A stretch of 64,000 bases of DNA, taken from NCBI RefSeq assembly GCF_028682635.1, contig NZ_JANHLK010000018.1:62001-126000 (forward strand), given 5' to 3'. The notes under the pieces were generated by a model. It did no database searches and had not been told where the DNA came from. It saw only the letters and a list, made by a program, of their open reading frames with translations. Shown here piece by piece: positions 8,556 through 17,460 of the stretch. The translations under genes were made by a program, and so were the position numbers. Positions within the stretch are counted from its first letter, which is position 1, and the number at the start of each line of letters is the position of its first letter. Source of the DNA: Pseudomonas putida (lineage in GTDB: Bacteria; Pseudomonadota; Gammaproteobacteria; Pseudomonadales; Pseudomonadaceae).

Positions 8556-9521
8556 TCAGGACTTGGGTTTATCGGTGAGGAACTTGCCCTTCGGTGCCTC
8601 GACGTTTTGCTGGCGGCGGGTATTGCCGTCGATGCCGCCGGCAATCGCCCATTCGGCGAAGACGGTCGGCCCGGGTTCGAAGGTGCGTGGCTGCCATTCG
8701 CCGGTCAGTTGGTCTTCGTCGGCGTAGTACTCGACCAGCGCGCCGGCCGGGTTCTTGAAGTACCAGAAGAACGCCGACGACACCGGGTGTCGCCCCGGGC
8801 CGATTTCCGTGGCCCAGCCGCTGCGGGAAATGTGCATGCCGCCACCGAACACTTCGTGCACATCGCGCACGGTGAAGGCGACGTGGTTGAGGCCGGCGCG
8901 CGGAGCAGGCAGTTGCAGCATGAACAGGTCGTGGTGACCGCCTTCTTCAGCGGTGCGCAGGAACGCGCCGCGATCTGGATAACGGTCCGAGGCCTGGAAG
9001 CCGAAGCGTTCGTGATAGAAGGCTTCGCAGGCGTTGACGTCCTTGACGAAAAACACCACATGCCCGACTTCGATCGGCGTGGCGCGATCGTAGATCGGTG
9101 CGGCCTTGTTGATCCGGCCCTTGGTTTGCCAGGTGTTGTGGCCGCTGCACTCGATGTCCAGTTCGCGCTTGCGAGTCACTTGCAGACGGATCGCCAGGCC
9201 ATTGGGGTCGGTGCAGCCGATACGACCGTTGGCTTCGATGAAGCCCGGGTCGTTGGCGATGCGTTCGCTGTAGAGCTTGAGGTCGGCGTCGCTTTCGACG
9301 CCCCAGACCACTTCGCGTACGGTCGAACCGGGTTCGATGGCCGGCGGCAGGCCAGCCTTGTTGATATCGGCGAGCACCACACGGCAGCCGTTGAGGGTTT
9401 CGAAGATCACCTCGTCAGCTTGCTCGCTGACTTTGCTCAGGCCCCAGTCACTGAAGAACCGTGCGCTGGTCTCCAGGTCTTCGACACCGTAGGTGACTTC
9501 ATCAATGCCTAAAACGCTCAT
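8556..9521 (-). CDS. VOC-family extradiol ring-cleavage dioxygenase
   Basis: A 321-residue type I extradiol dioxygenase made of two VOC domains (about 5-115 and 150-275). The Fe(II) facial triad is visible in the second domain: H154 (VGHVVFF), H213 (LNHVAF) and E264 (LVEYYAD). Such enzymes open catechols beside the hydroxyl pair to give coloured hydroxymuconic semialdehydes. The start overlaps the aldehyde dehydrogenase stop by four bases, so the two are translationally coupled; an aldehyde dehydrogenase is the expected next enzyme for a ring-fission semialdehyde. The C-terminal tail after residue 290 is basic and probably disordered. Confidence 0.9.
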   Translation of the reverse strand: MSVLGIDEVTYGVEDLETSARFFSDWGLSKVSEQADEVIFETLNGCRVVLADINKAGLPPAIEPGSTVREVVWGVESDADLKLYSERIANDPGFIEANGRIGCTDPNGLAIRLQVTRKRELDIECSGHNTWQTKGRINKAAPIYDRATPIEVGHVVFFVKDVNACEAFYHERFGFQASDRYPDRGAFLRTAEEGGHHDLFMLQLPAPRAGLNHVAFTVRDVHEVFGGGMHISRSGWATEIGPGRHPVSSAFFWYFKNPAGALVEYYADEDQLTGEWQPRTFEPGPTVFAEWAIAGGIDGNTRRQQNVEAPKGKFLTDKPKS

Positions 9522-11014
9522 AACCCCACCTCACGTTGCACACCGGCCCAGGCCAGTGGCTGTTCATTCATGCCCCAATAAAGGCTTTTCTGTTCCATGT
9601 ACTGCAGGATGCCCAGGCGTCCTTTTTCACGGCCCAGGCCGCTGTCGCGCCAGCCGCCGAACGGGGTGGAAATCGAGAACTGCTTGTAGGTGTTGATCCA
9701 CACCGTACCGGCCTGGATTTTTCGACCCAGGGCCCAGGCGCGCTTGTAGTCGCGGGTCCAGATACCGGCGGCGAGGGCGTACAGGCTGTTGTTGGCCTGC
9801 TCGAGCAATTGCGCTTCGTCGTCGAACGGCATGGCCACCAGCACCGGGCCGAAGATTTCTTCCTGGCACACCTGCTGGCTGTTGTTCAGACCTTCGAGGA
9901 TGGTCGGCGGATAGTAGTAACCCTGATCAAAAACACCGCCGCTCGGACGCTGGCCTCCGAGCAGCAGGCGTCCGCCTTCAGCCAGCCCGAGTGCCACATA
10001 ACGTTCCACAGATTCACGGTGAGCGGCGCTGATCAGCGGGCCCATTTGCGTGCGCTCGTCCGCCGGATCACCGACCCGCAGCTCGGCCGCCGCCGCCACC
10101 AGCCGCGCCATGAACGGCTCGTACAGCGCGCGGGCGACGAACAGCCGCGAGCCGGCGATGCAGGCTTCGCCCGAAGAACTGAAGATGCCGTACAACACAC
10201 CGGCCACCGCGTGGTCGAGGTCGGCGTCTTCCAGGACGATGGTCGGCGATTTGCCGCCCAGTTCCAGGGACACTGGCATCATCTTGTCGGCGGCGATGTG
10301 GGCAATGTGCTTGCCGGTCCTGGTGCCGCCGGTGAACGATACGCGCTTGACCAGCGGGTGACGGGTCAGGGCATCGCCGAGCAGCGAACCCTTGCCCGGC
10401 AACACGCTGAGCAGGCCTTTGGGCAACCCGGCGTCTTCGCAGATGCGCGCCAGCTGCAAGGCCATCAGCGGAGTGATTTCCGCCGGCTTGATCACCACCG
10501 CGTTGCCGGCCGCCAGCGCCGGGGCGACTTTCTGCGCTTCGCTGGCAATCGGTGAGTTCCACGGCGTGATCGCGGCGATCACGCCCATCGGATCAAAGAC
10601 GCTCATGCTGACGAAGTCACCCCGGGACGGCGTGATGGTTTCCTCGAGGGTCTCACAGGCCGCAGCGAAGAACTGGAAAGTGCCGGCGGCACTGGCTATC
10701 AGGGCACGGGTTTCGTTGATCGGCTTGCCGTTGTCCTGGCGTTGCAACTGCGCCAGTTCTTCGCTGCGCTCACGGATCAGCTCGGCGATGCGATAGAGCA
10801 CGCTGGCGCGTTCATGGGGTTTGCGCTGCGCCCAGCCGCTGTGCAGAAACGCCTGGTGGGCGCCTTGCACGGCGTCTTCCACGTCTTCGACACTGGCGGC
10901 GTTGAGCCAGGCCACGGCTTCGCCGGTGGCCGGGTAGCAGGTGGCGTAACGCTCACCGCGCCCCAGTCGCCACTGGCCGGCAATGCAGATCGGTAAAGTC
11001 TGTTCGAGAGTCAT
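9518..11014 (-). CDS. NAD(P)-dependent aldehyde dehydrogenase
   Basis: A 498-residue aldehyde dehydrogenase with the full catalytic set: N153 (PWNSP), E251 (LELGGKSP) and nucleophile C285 (SSGEACIAGSR), plus the coenzyme-binding FTGGTRTGK loop near 227-235. Length is normal for the family. In this operon it most likely oxidises the semialdehyde made by the ring-cleavage dioxygenase, whose gene overlaps it by four bases (inference). It is separated from the upstream aspartate-dehydrogenase-like gene by 110 bp holding a large inverted repeat, the largest gap within the operon. Confidence 0.93.
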   Translation of the reverse strand: MTLEQTLPICIAGQWRLGRGERYATCYPATGEAVAWLNAASVEDVEDAVQGAHQAFLHSGWAQRKPHERASVLYRIAELIRERSEELAQLQRQDNGKPINETRALIASAAGTFQFFAAACETLEETITPSRGDFVSMSVFDPMGVIAAITPWNSPIASEAQKVAPALAAGNAVVIKPAEITPLMALQLARICEDAGLPKGLLSVLPGKGSLLGDALTRHPLVKRVSFTGGTRTGKHIAHIAADKMMPVSLELGGKSPTIVLEDADLDHAVAGVLYGIFSSSGEACIAGSRLFVARALYEPFMARLVAAAAELRVGDPADERTQMGPLISAAHRESVERYVALGLAEGGRLLLGGQRPSGGVFDQGYYYPPTILEGLNNSQQVCQEEIFGPVLVAMPFDDEAQLLEQANNSLYALAAGIWTRDYKRAWALGRKIQAGTVWINTYKQFSISTPFGGWRDSGLGREKGRLGILQYMEQKSLYWGMNEQPLAWAGVQREVGL

Positions 11015-11025
11015 CGGATTACCTC

Positions 11026-11115
11026 AGCTTTAAGCTGCAAGCTGCGAGCTGCAAGAAGAAGCAAAGGCAACGCAGTACGCCTTTACTAGCAGCTTGAAGC
11101 TTGCAGCTTGAAGCT
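11026..11115. repeat. Intra-operon inverted repeat (AGCTTGCAGCTTGAAGCT type)
   Basis: Left arm AGCTTTAAGCTGCAAGCTGC (continuing to 11055) and right arm CAGCTTGAAGCTTGCAGCTT (continuing to 11115) are imperfect inverted copies, with about 35 bases between them. It matches a dispersed pseudomonad palindromic repeat type. Placed between two genes of one operon, it could stabilise or attenuate the transcript and set different levels for the two halves. Confidence 0.75.
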
Positions 11116-11124
11116 GTTCCTCAT

Positions 11125-11928
11125 TCATATCGAAATCGCGTGGGCGTGGTTGCCCAAGGCGCGGACGACGCTGTAGACGGTCAACGCCGAAGTCTTCGGG
11201 TTGGCCAGCAGCGGTTTGCCACGCAAGCTCAGTTCGAACCCGCCAAAGGCGCCACGGGCTTCGAAGTGATGCACGTTCTCCTCGCTGAGCGGGTCGGCGA
11301 TCAGGGTCACATGGGTGCGATCCAGGCCGAGCCCGGCCAGCGACAAGGTCGCGGCGACGTTGGCGTTTTTCGGGTAGAGGCGGGCCGCTTCGCGGGCGCT
11401 GCCCTGGAAAATCACCGTGGCTTCGGTGAGGCTGTCCAGGTCGAATGCCTGCTCCGCCGGGGTGTTTTTCCAGGCGCGCGCCGGTTTGCGTCCGGTGTAG
11501 TCGACCGAGTCCAGGCCGCCGACCTTGGCCGCCGACAAGGCGTCGATGCCGCCGATGGCGCCGGGCAGCAATTCGATGCGGGTCTGACCACGTTCGGCCG
11601 CCGCTTCCAGGCGCTCCACCAGGCCCACTTCGGACAGCGCGCCGACCGAGACGATCAGGCAGGCAATGCCCCGCTCCAGGGCCGGCAACACGTGTTCTTC
11701 GATGGCCTTGTGGCCGGCGCACTCGACCAGCAAGTCGGGGCGCGCGTCGGCCGGCAAGGCCGTGAGCACCTGCGGCGGTTGTTTGAAACTGGCCAGCCGC
11801 TGGCGTACCAGCTCTTCGGAACCGGCCGAGGCGATGACGTAGTCGACGCACAACTGCGGGTCTTTCTCCAGCAGTTCGAGTACGCCAACGCCAATGGCGC
11901 CGCAGCCGATCATAGTGATATGCAACAT
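11125..11928 (-). CDS. Aspartate dehydrogenase-like NAD(P) oxidoreductase (NadX/DUF108 family)
   Basis: A 267-residue protein with an N-terminal Rossmann fold (GCGAIG at 8-13) and the C-terminal signature around KNANVAATLSLAGLG, typical of L-aspartate dehydrogenases, whose usual length it matches. The family interconverts L-aspartate and oxaloacetate or iminosuccinate. In proteobacteria it sits in catabolic clusters rather than NAD synthesis; the P. aeruginosa PA3505 protein is, to my recollection, an active aspartate dehydrogenase. The start at 11928 is ten bases past the stop of the ThDP enzyme, with GAGGAC upstream. Its role here may be on a nitrogen-bearing pathway intermediate instead of aspartate (inference). 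Confidence 0.85.
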   Translation of the reverse strand: MLHITMIGCGAIGVGVLELLEKDPQLCVDYVIASAGSEELVRQRLASFKQPPQVLTALPADARPDLLVECAGHKAIEEHVLPALERGIACLIVSVGALSEVGLVERLEAAAERGQTRIELLPGAIGGIDALSAAKVGGLDSVDYTGRKPARAWKNTPAEQAFDLDSLTEATVIFQGSAREAARLYPKNANVAATLSLAGLGLDRTHVTLIADPLSEENVHHFEARGAFGGFELSLRGKPLLANPKTSALTVYSVVRALGNHAHAISI

Positions 11929-11938
11929 GGCGAAGTCC

Positions 11939-13621
11939 TCAGGCCGTGGCTTTCTGCGCTTTGGTTTCGCTGTTGGGCGGACCGGCGAACTGGGTGGCAA
12001 AACTGCCGACGCTGAGCATGTCCACTTCCAGCAGGAACGGGCCGGGTTGCGCCAGCGCACCGTCGACGACCTTGCCGAAATCCTTGAGGTCGGTGACCAG
12101 GCCATGGCGCAGGTTCAGCGATTCGGCCAGCTTGGAATAATCCGGGGTGTGCAGGTCGACGTAGCAATGGCGACTGCCGTACACCGCGTCCTGGATGTTG
12201 CGGATCACCCCGTAGCGCTGGTCGTTCATCAGCAGGATCACCACGTTGGCGTTCTCTTGCACCAGCGTCGCCAGCTCGCCGAGGTTGAGGATGAAACCGC
12301 CGTCACCGGCCAGGGCGAACACCTTGCGCTCAGGCGCGGTTTCCGCTGCCGCCACGGCCGCGCCGATGCCCATCGACAGACCCTGGCCAATGCCGCCACC
12401 CAATGCATGCACGCCAGCGCGTGGGTGGTACAACGTCAGCAGGCGGTTGCCCCAGATGCTGTTGGACAGCGTGACGTCGCGCACCCAGGAGAAGTTGCGT
12501 CCGGTGAGCGCTTGCAGCTGTTCGACCATGGCCGAGTACGGGCCGAGGTCGGCGATCAGTTGCGTGCGGGATTTTTCACGCACTTGCTTGAGCTCGGCGA
12601 GGAAGGTCGGGTCGATCTGCAGGCGACCTTCCAGGCGATCGGCCAGGCCTTCGAGCGCCAGCGCCGAATCACCGCAGATGAACAGCTCGCTGTTGTAGCT
12701 GCGCCCTTCGATGGCCGGGTTGGCGTCGATGCGCAGGGTATTGCGTGGCAGCTTCAGCGCGTACTTGAACGTCTCGTTGCTGCGCAGGCGTGAACCAGCG
12801 ATCAGCAGGGCGTCGCAGCTTTGCAGGAACTGCTCGACCAGTTTGTTTTGCGAGAAGGCACCGAGGCAGCGTTCGTCATCTTCATTGACCACACCGCGAC
12901 CCTGGGTCGAGGTGATCACGCCGACGCCCATGTCCAGCAGGCGCTTGACCTGCGGGCCGGCATGCCGCGCGCCGCCGCCGAGCCACAACAGCGGGCGGGT
13001 GGCCGTGGCCAGGCGCTCGGCCACCAGGTCCAGCGCTTCCGGTGCAGGCACGGCCACCGGAATCGGCAACGGCGACAGGTCGGTGGGCATCGGGATGAAG
13101 GTCGACTGGATGTCGATCGGGATTTCCACGCTCACCGGGCCGGTCGGCGCGGTCAGGGCGGTCTGCACGGCCAGCTTCATGGTGCTGAGTGCGGTTTCGA
13201 CGCTGCGCACGCGGAACGCCGCCTTGGACACCGCCTTGAGCATGGTCAGCTGATCGCGGGCTTCGTGGATGTAGGCGAAGTCCTGGTCCAGGTACGGCGT
13301 TTCGATCTGCCCGGTGATGTGCAACAGCGGCGTGCCGGCGGTCAGCGCTTCGACCATCGCCCCCGCCGCGTTACCCGCCGCAGTGCCGGTGGACGTCAGG
13401 CACACACCCAGGCCACCGGTGGTGCGGGCGTAGGCGTCGGCCATGTTGGTCGCGCCGGCTTCACCGCGGGCCATGACGAAGCGGATGTTGCCGCGCACGG
13501 CGAACGCATCGAGGATCGGCATGTTGTGGATCGAGATCACACCGAACGCGGCCTTGACCTCGCATTGCTCGAGAAACGCGGTGATGGCAGCGCCAACGGT
13601 GACAGTATTTTCATTACGCAT
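11939..13621 (-). CDS. Thiamine-diphosphate-dependent enzyme (acetolactate synthase/benzoylformate decarboxylase family)
   Basis: A 560-residue ThDP enzyme with three domains: PYR domain with catalytic E54 (MARGEAGATNMADAYAR), a central Rossmann-like domain with WLGGGA, and the PP domain with the cofactor motif GDGG (439-442) to N466. The family includes acetolactate synthase, benzoylformate decarboxylase and oxalyl-CoA decarboxylase-type enzymes; which reaction applies is not readable. The ATG at 13621 overlaps the preceding SDR gene by eight bases, with GGAGG upstream; longer in-frame upstream sequence lies wholly inside the SDR gene and is not coding. It probably decarboxylates or ligates a 2-oxo acid formed after ring cleavage (inference). 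Confidence 0.9.
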   Translation of the reverse strand: MRNENTVTVGAAITAFLEQCEVKAAFGVISIHNMPILDAFAVRGNIRFVMARGEAGATNMADAYARTTGGLGVCLTSTGTAAGNAAGAMVEALTAGTPLLHITGQIETPYLDQDFAYIHEARDQLTMLKAVSKAAFRVRSVETALSTMKLAVQTALTAPTGPVSVEIPIDIQSTFIPMPTDLSPLPIPVAVPAPEALDLVAERLATATRPLLWLGGGARHAGPQVKRLLDMGVGVITSTQGRGVVNEDDERCLGAFSQNKLVEQFLQSCDALLIAGSRLRSNETFKYALKLPRNTLRIDANPAIEGRSYNSELFICGDSALALEGLADRLEGRLQIDPTFLAELKQVREKSRTQLIADLGPYSAMVEQLQALTGRNFSWVRDVTLSNSIWGNRLLTLYHPRAGVHALGGGIGQGLSMGIGAAVAAAETAPERKVFALAGDGGFILNLGELATLVQENANVVILLMNDQRYGVIRNIQDAVYGSRHCYVDLHTPDYSKLAESLNLRHGLVTDLKDFGKVVDGALAQPGPFLLEVDMLSVGSFATQFAGPPNSETKAQKATA

Positions 13622-14411
13622 GGCGGGACAGGCCTCCAGAAACATCGATATGGCTGCCTGTGGTGTAAGCCGACAGAGGCGAGGCCAGGAACAGGATTGC
13701 GCGGGCCGCTTCGATCGGCAGGCCCAGGCGCCCCAGGGGAATATGTTTGCGTTGTGCCAGCTGGGCGGTCCATTGGCCCCAGTCCAGCTCCCGTTCTTCG
13801 CGGGCTTCGAAACGCCGGCGCCATTGCCCGGACTCGACCAGGCCAATGAGGATGCCGTTGACCCGAATGCCATCGACGGCAAATTCGGTGGCCATCGAGC
13901 GCACCAGGTTCATCACCCCGGCGCGCGCGGCCGAGGTGGCGACCATGTGCGGTTCCGGCTGGCTGGCCAGCAGCGAGTTGACACAGACGATGGCGGCGTT
14001 GGCCTGACCTTGCAGCTGAGCCTTGAAGGCGCGGACCGGGTTGATCACCGAGAAGAATTTCAGATTCAGTTCTTCGGTCCAGGCGCTGTCGGTGGTGTCG
14101 GCGAAGGTCGACACGCGACCTTGGCCGGCGTTGTTGATCAGCACGCTGGCGGGTCCCAGGGCAGCAAGGCTGGCGGCGGCGAAGTCGTTGACCGAGTCGG
14201 CGTCCAGGACGTTGCAGACCTGGGCGAGCAAGCGCGCCAGGGGAAAACGTTCACGCAACTGGTCTTCGGCGCTGCGCAGGCGATCTTCGTCGCGACCGCA
14301 GAAGGCCACGGCCGCACCGGCCTCGAGCAGCAGCTCGACACAGGCCAGGCCGATGCCCGATGAGCCGCCGGTGACGATCGCGGTGCTGTCCTGCAGTTGA
14401 TAGAGACTCAT
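13614..14411 (-). CDS. SDR-family protein lacking the catalytic Tyr and Lys
   Basis: A 265-residue short-chain dehydrogenase/reductase fold. The NAD(P)-binding TGGSSGIG (14-21) and NNAG (93-96) motifs are intact, and the catalytic serine position is kept (S146). At the YxxxK site the protein reads T159-S-A-A-R163, so the general-acid tyrosine is threonine and the lysine is arginine. The C-terminal GSHIDVSGG is normal. It may be a cofactor-binding scaffold, a non-redox enzyme or one with a different mechanism. The gene sits one base after the IclR gene and overlaps the ThDP gene, so it is firmly in the operon and the frame is undamaged. Confidence 0.88.
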   Translation of the reverse strand: MSLYQLQDSTAIVTGGSSGIGLACVELLLEAGAAVAFCGRDEDRLRSAEDQLRERFPLARLLAQVCNVLDADSVNDFAAASLAALGPASVLINNAGQGRVSTFADTTDSAWTEELNLKFFSVINPVRAFKAQLQGQANAAIVCVNSLLASQPEPHMVATSAARAGVMNLVRSMATEFAVDGIRVNGILIGLVESGQWRRRFEAREERELDWGQWTAQLAQRKHIPLGRLGLPIEAARAILFLASPLSAYTTGSHIDVSGGLSRHA

Positions 14412-14412
14412 T

Positions 14413-15249
14413 TCAATCCCTCATCAGGGCCGTTACGCGGTTGTGGCCGTCGTGGCCGGTCGCGCTGTTGTAATCGAGCAACCGCGACAGTTCGTCGGCG
14501 CTGCGCCGTACCTGCAGGAGCAATTCGTTAAAGTTGACGTGGGCGATCTGCGTAGTCGGAATCGTCACGCCCAGCGCCGCGACGATCTGCCCGGATTGAT
14601 CGCGCACCGGCGCGGCCACCGAGGAAATCGCCGACTCGAAGAAGCCTTCGCCGCTGACAAATCCGCGTTGGCGGTCGGCCTGGACCATGTCGAACAGCTC
14701 CATCACGGTCTTTGGCGTGCACGGCGAAAACTGTTCCAGATGATCTTCCGGGTAGAGTTCGCGCAACTCGGCCAGCGACAGGTCTTCGAGCAGGATGCGC
14801 CCGAGCACGGTGGCGTGGGCGGGCAGTCGCGTGCCGACGTTCACCGCGCTGGAGAACACTGACGGCGGCGAGACTTTGGCCACGTAGACGATCGAGCGGC
14901 CGTCGCGCACCACCAGGTTGCTCGGGTAGTTGAGGCGGTCGCACAGGCGGGCCAGCAGCGGCTGGCCGAGCTCGGTCAGTTCCAGTGAGGCAAGGTATTC
15001 GAAGCCCAGGCGCAGCACCGACATGCCGAGGCGGTATTCGTTGCCGCTGCGGGTGACGAAGCCCATGGTTTCCAGCGTCGTCAGCAGGCGAAAGATGGTC
15101 GAGCGCGGCAGCGACAGACGCCGGGCCAGTTCCGGCGCGGTCAGCGTGCGGTTGCGCCGGCTGAATTCGCACAGCAGCAGCAGGCCGCGCTCCAGGCCCG
15201 GCACGATGTATTTGTCCTGAGCGTCCTTCAGCAGATCTGAATCGTTCAT
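14413..15249 (-). CDS. IclR-family transcriptional regulator
   Basis: A 278-residue IclR regulator. The N-terminal winged helix-turn-helix (about 15-80) contains LSLPRSTIFRLLTTLETMGF; the C-terminal GAF-like effector domain contains GRILLEDLS and the 'IPTTQIAHVN' segment near the end. It is encoded inside the operon, its ATG overlapping the stop of the hydrolase gene (ATGA), so it is autoregulated with the pathway. IclR proteins recognise palindromes of the TTTCA-N-TGAAA kind. The perfect palindrome ACGTTTCATATATGAAACGT upstream of the first ABC gene is the natural target. Effector presumably the aromatic substrate or an intermediate. Confidence 0.93.
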   Translation of the reverse strand: MNDSDLLKDAQDKYIVPGLERGLLLLCEFSRRNRTLTAPELARRLSLPRSTIFRLLTTLETMGFVTRSGNEYRLGMSVLRLGFEYLASLELTELGQPLLARLCDRLNYPSNLVVRDGRSIVYVAKVSPPSVFSSAVNVGTRLPAHATVLGRILLEDLSLAELRELYPEDHLEQFSPCTPKTVMELFDMVQADRQRGFVSGEGFFESAISSVAAPVRDQSGQIVAALGVTIPTTQIAHVNFNELLLQVRRSADELSRLLDYNSATGHDGHNRVTALMRD

Positions 15250-16130
15250 AGCGATGCACCTGTCAGGGATTCTTCGATGGCGCAGGCCAGGCGGCCCGCC
15301 ACCACACTAGGTTGTTCGATGGGACTGGCGTGTCCGGCATCGTTGATAAGCTCGAAAGTGCCGCCCAGGGCCTTGGCCAGGGTCTCGCAGCTTTCGGGAA
15401 CGGTGATGCCGTCGGCGTCGCCGCAATGCACTTCGCAAGGCATGGTCAGCGGTGCATGGCGCAGCAGGTCGTCGCCGCACAGCAGCTCGATGGCCTGGCG
15501 ATAACCCTCGGGATTGAGTCGCGCCATGTTCCACCGCACCCAGGCCTGTGCCTGAGGGCTGGCAGCGGGGGAGAGCATGTGGGCACTGCGTTGCTCGGCC
15601 ATCTGTTCAATGCCCAGCTGTTCCAGGGCCTGCAGGCGTTTGTCGCGCACTTGCTGGCGCTGCACGGCGCGCGCTGGATGCCCGTAGCCCTGGGCCGGGC
15701 TGATCAACACCAGGCGGCTGATACGCTGTTGCTGCACGCCGCTGGCGAAAGCGACGGCGGTAATCGCCCCGAGGGAGTGCCCCACCAGCACGCAGCGCTG
15801 GATGCCCAGGGCGTCGAGCATCTGCAGCAGCCGTTCGGCATAATCCGACGCATCCGGAGCCAGGGCTCGCAGCGGCGTCGAATCGCCGTAGCCCGGCGCG
15901 TCCCAGGCAATCACCCGGGCGTTGCGGCCCAGTTCCTGCGCCACCGCCAACCACGACGCCGAGCCCGAGCCGATCCCGTGCAACAACACAATGGCCGGCC
16001 CGCTTCCGCATTCGCGAAAGGCCTGGCGAGCACCGGCGAGCTCAAGCAGGCGCTGCGGGAAGTGCAGGGCCAGCTGCGCCTGGAGATCGGCGGTGAGCGA
16101 CGGAGCGTGATGATCGATGGCGTGCGACAT
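15246..16130 (-). CDS. Alpha/beta hydrolase (meta-cleavage product hydrolase-like)
   Basis: A 294-residue alpha/beta hydrolase. The oxyanion stretch LLHGIGSGSASW is at 49-60, the nucleophile elbow GHSLG has S119, the acidic residue is in HCGDADG (D238 or D240), and the histidine is H267 (NDAGHASP). Architecture and length resemble C-C bond hydrolases that split meta-ring-fission products, but esterases and lactonases look alike. Four bases separate it from the upstream cupin, and its stop overlaps the IclR start. Confidence 0.88.
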   Translation of the reverse strand: MSHAIDHHAPSLTADLQAQLALHFPQRLLELAGARQAFRECGSGPAIVLLHGIGSGSASWLAVAQELGRNARVIAWDAPGYGDSTPLRALAPDASDYAERLLQMLDALGIQRCVLVGHSLGAITAVAFASGVQQQRISRLVLISPAQGYGHPARAVQRQQVRDKRLQALEQLGIEQMAEQRSAHMLSPAASPQAQAWVRWNMARLNPEGYRQAIELLCGDDLLRHAPLTMPCEVHCGDADGITVPESCETLAKALGGTFELINDAGHASPIEQPSVVAGRLACAIEESLTGASL

Positions 16131-16134
16131 GGGC

Positions 16135-16674
16135 TTATCCGCGCTTGATCGAGGCCAGGGGGTGTTCTGGCGGGTAGGTCGGGGTCAGCGGTTTTTTCGC
16201 GCCGAGCATCACGCACATCAACGCGTCTTCATCGCCGATGTTGATCTCTTCGCGGTACACGCCGGGCGGCACGGAAATCACGTCGCGGTCGGTGAGGATG
16301 GTTTCGAATCGCTCGCCGTCCTTCTCGATCACCACCTTGAGTTTGCCGCGCAGCACGAAAAACACTTCTTCGACGTCGGTGTGCAGGTGCGGCGGGCCTT
16401 CGTGACCGGCCGGAATCACCATGGTCGAAAACGTGAAGTTCTCCGACGGGATGGTGTTCATGTCCGAGGTCACGCCGGTGCCACCGGTGCCGATGTAGCG
16501 CATTTGTGCGCGGCGGAATTTCGGGTCGTAGTCGGCCTGGAACTTCAGGGCGTTCCAGTCGTACTTGCGGGTCTCATAACGGGCGATGCGGGTGTTCATC
16601 CAGCTTTCCAGATCGCTGCCGGCGGGTTGTTCCCAGCTTTTCGGGGTTTGTTGCTGTGCTGATAAATCGGTCAT
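16135..16674 (-). CDS. Cupin-domain protein
   Basis: A 179-residue single-domain cupin. The metal-binding first motif reads GHEGPPHLHTDVEEVFFVLRG in its family form: two histidines (H-L-H) followed by glutamate. The second motif is around VISVPPGVYREEI, without a clear histidine. Cupins in aromatic pathways can be dioxygenases, isomerases or decarboxylases; the single domain and partly missing second motif make the chemistry uncertain. It lies between the SDR and the hydrolase with gaps of 18 and 4 bp, so it is co-transcribed. Confidence 0.85.
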   Translation of the reverse strand: MTDLSAQQQTPKSWEQPAGSDLESWMNTRIARYETRKYDWNALKFQADYDPKFRRAQMRYIGTGGTGVTSDMNTIPSENFTFSTMVIPAGHEGPPHLHTDVEEVFFVLRGKLKVVIEKDGERFETILTDRDVISVPPGVYREEINIGDEDALMCVMLGAKKPLTPTYPPEHPLASIKRG

Positions 16675-16692
16675 GGCTGTCTCCAGATCAAG

Positions 16693-17460
16693 TCAAGGCA
16701 TGACGAACCCGCCGTTGACCGGCAGGGTTTGTCCAGTGATGAAACGGGCGAGGTCGGACAGCGCGAACAGCACGGCGCCGCTGACGTCCTCGGGAAGTTG
16801 TGGGCGTTGAATCGCCCGTTGATCGTTGTACAAACGGTGGCGCGCCTCGGGCACATAGGCCGTGGCTTCGACCAGCACCAGGCCGGGTGCGATGGCGTTG
16901 ACCGTGATGTTGTCGGTCCCCAGTTCACGGGCCAGGCTGCGGGTCATGGCGATGATTGCGCCCTTGCTCGCGACATACGCCAGCAGGTTCGGCGCGCCCC
17001 ACAGCGGGGTGTCGGACGCCAGGTTGACGATGGCGCCCTGGCCGCTGGCGCGCAGGGCCGGCAGGCACGCCTTGGTCATCAACCAGGTGCCGCGCACGTT
17101 GACTTGCATCACCTGGTCCCAGGTGTCCAGGGTCAGCTCTTCGCAGGTCTTGCCACCGGAATTGGTGATCGAGGCGTTGTTCACCAGTCCGTCCAACCCT
17201 CCGAGCAAACGGGTAGTTTCGGCGATGCAGGCATCGATCGAATCCGGCTGCGCCAGGTCGACCGTGACGCCATGCACGTCCAGGCCTTCGGCGACCAGTT
17301 CGGCGGCCGATTGCTGCACGCGTTCGGCGAGGATGTCGGCGATCACCACCTGGGCACCGGCGCGGCCGATGGCCTGGGCAAAGGCGTAACCCAGTCCGCG
17401 GGCGCCACCGGTGACCAGTACGCGACGGCCTTCGAGCAAGCGATTGAAGGTGGTCATCAT
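16693..17460 (-). CDS. Short-chain dehydrogenase/reductase (complete active site)
   Basis: A 255-residue classical SDR with TGGARGLG (17-24), NNAS (94-97) and the complete catalytic set S149, Y162 and K166 (YVASK). C-terminal GQTLPVNGG is typical. It contrasts with the second SDR of the same operon, which lacks Tyr and Lys. The ATG overlaps the permease stop by four bases. It may act as a dehydrogenase for a dihydrodiol or hydroxy intermediate (inference). Confidence 0.9.
   Translation of the reverse strand: MMTTFNRLLEGRRVLVTGGARGLGYAFAQAIGRAGAQVVIADILAERVQQSAAELVAEGLDVHGVTVDLAQPDSIDACIAETTRLLGGLDGLVNNASITNSGGKTCEELTLDTWDQVMQVNVRGTWLMTKACLPALRASGQGAIVNLASDTPLWGAPNLLAYVASKGAIIAMTRSLARELGTDNITVNAIAPGLVLVEATAYVPEARHRLYNDQRAIQRPQLPEDVSGAVLFALSDLARFITGQTLPVNGGFVMP

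Noticed and set aside
6102..9512. Several long plus-strand open frames opposite the Rieske, FAD monooxygenase and VOC genes
   Set aside because: Low-complexity translations without motifs; the minus-strand genes are complete with ribosome binding sites and catalytic residues.
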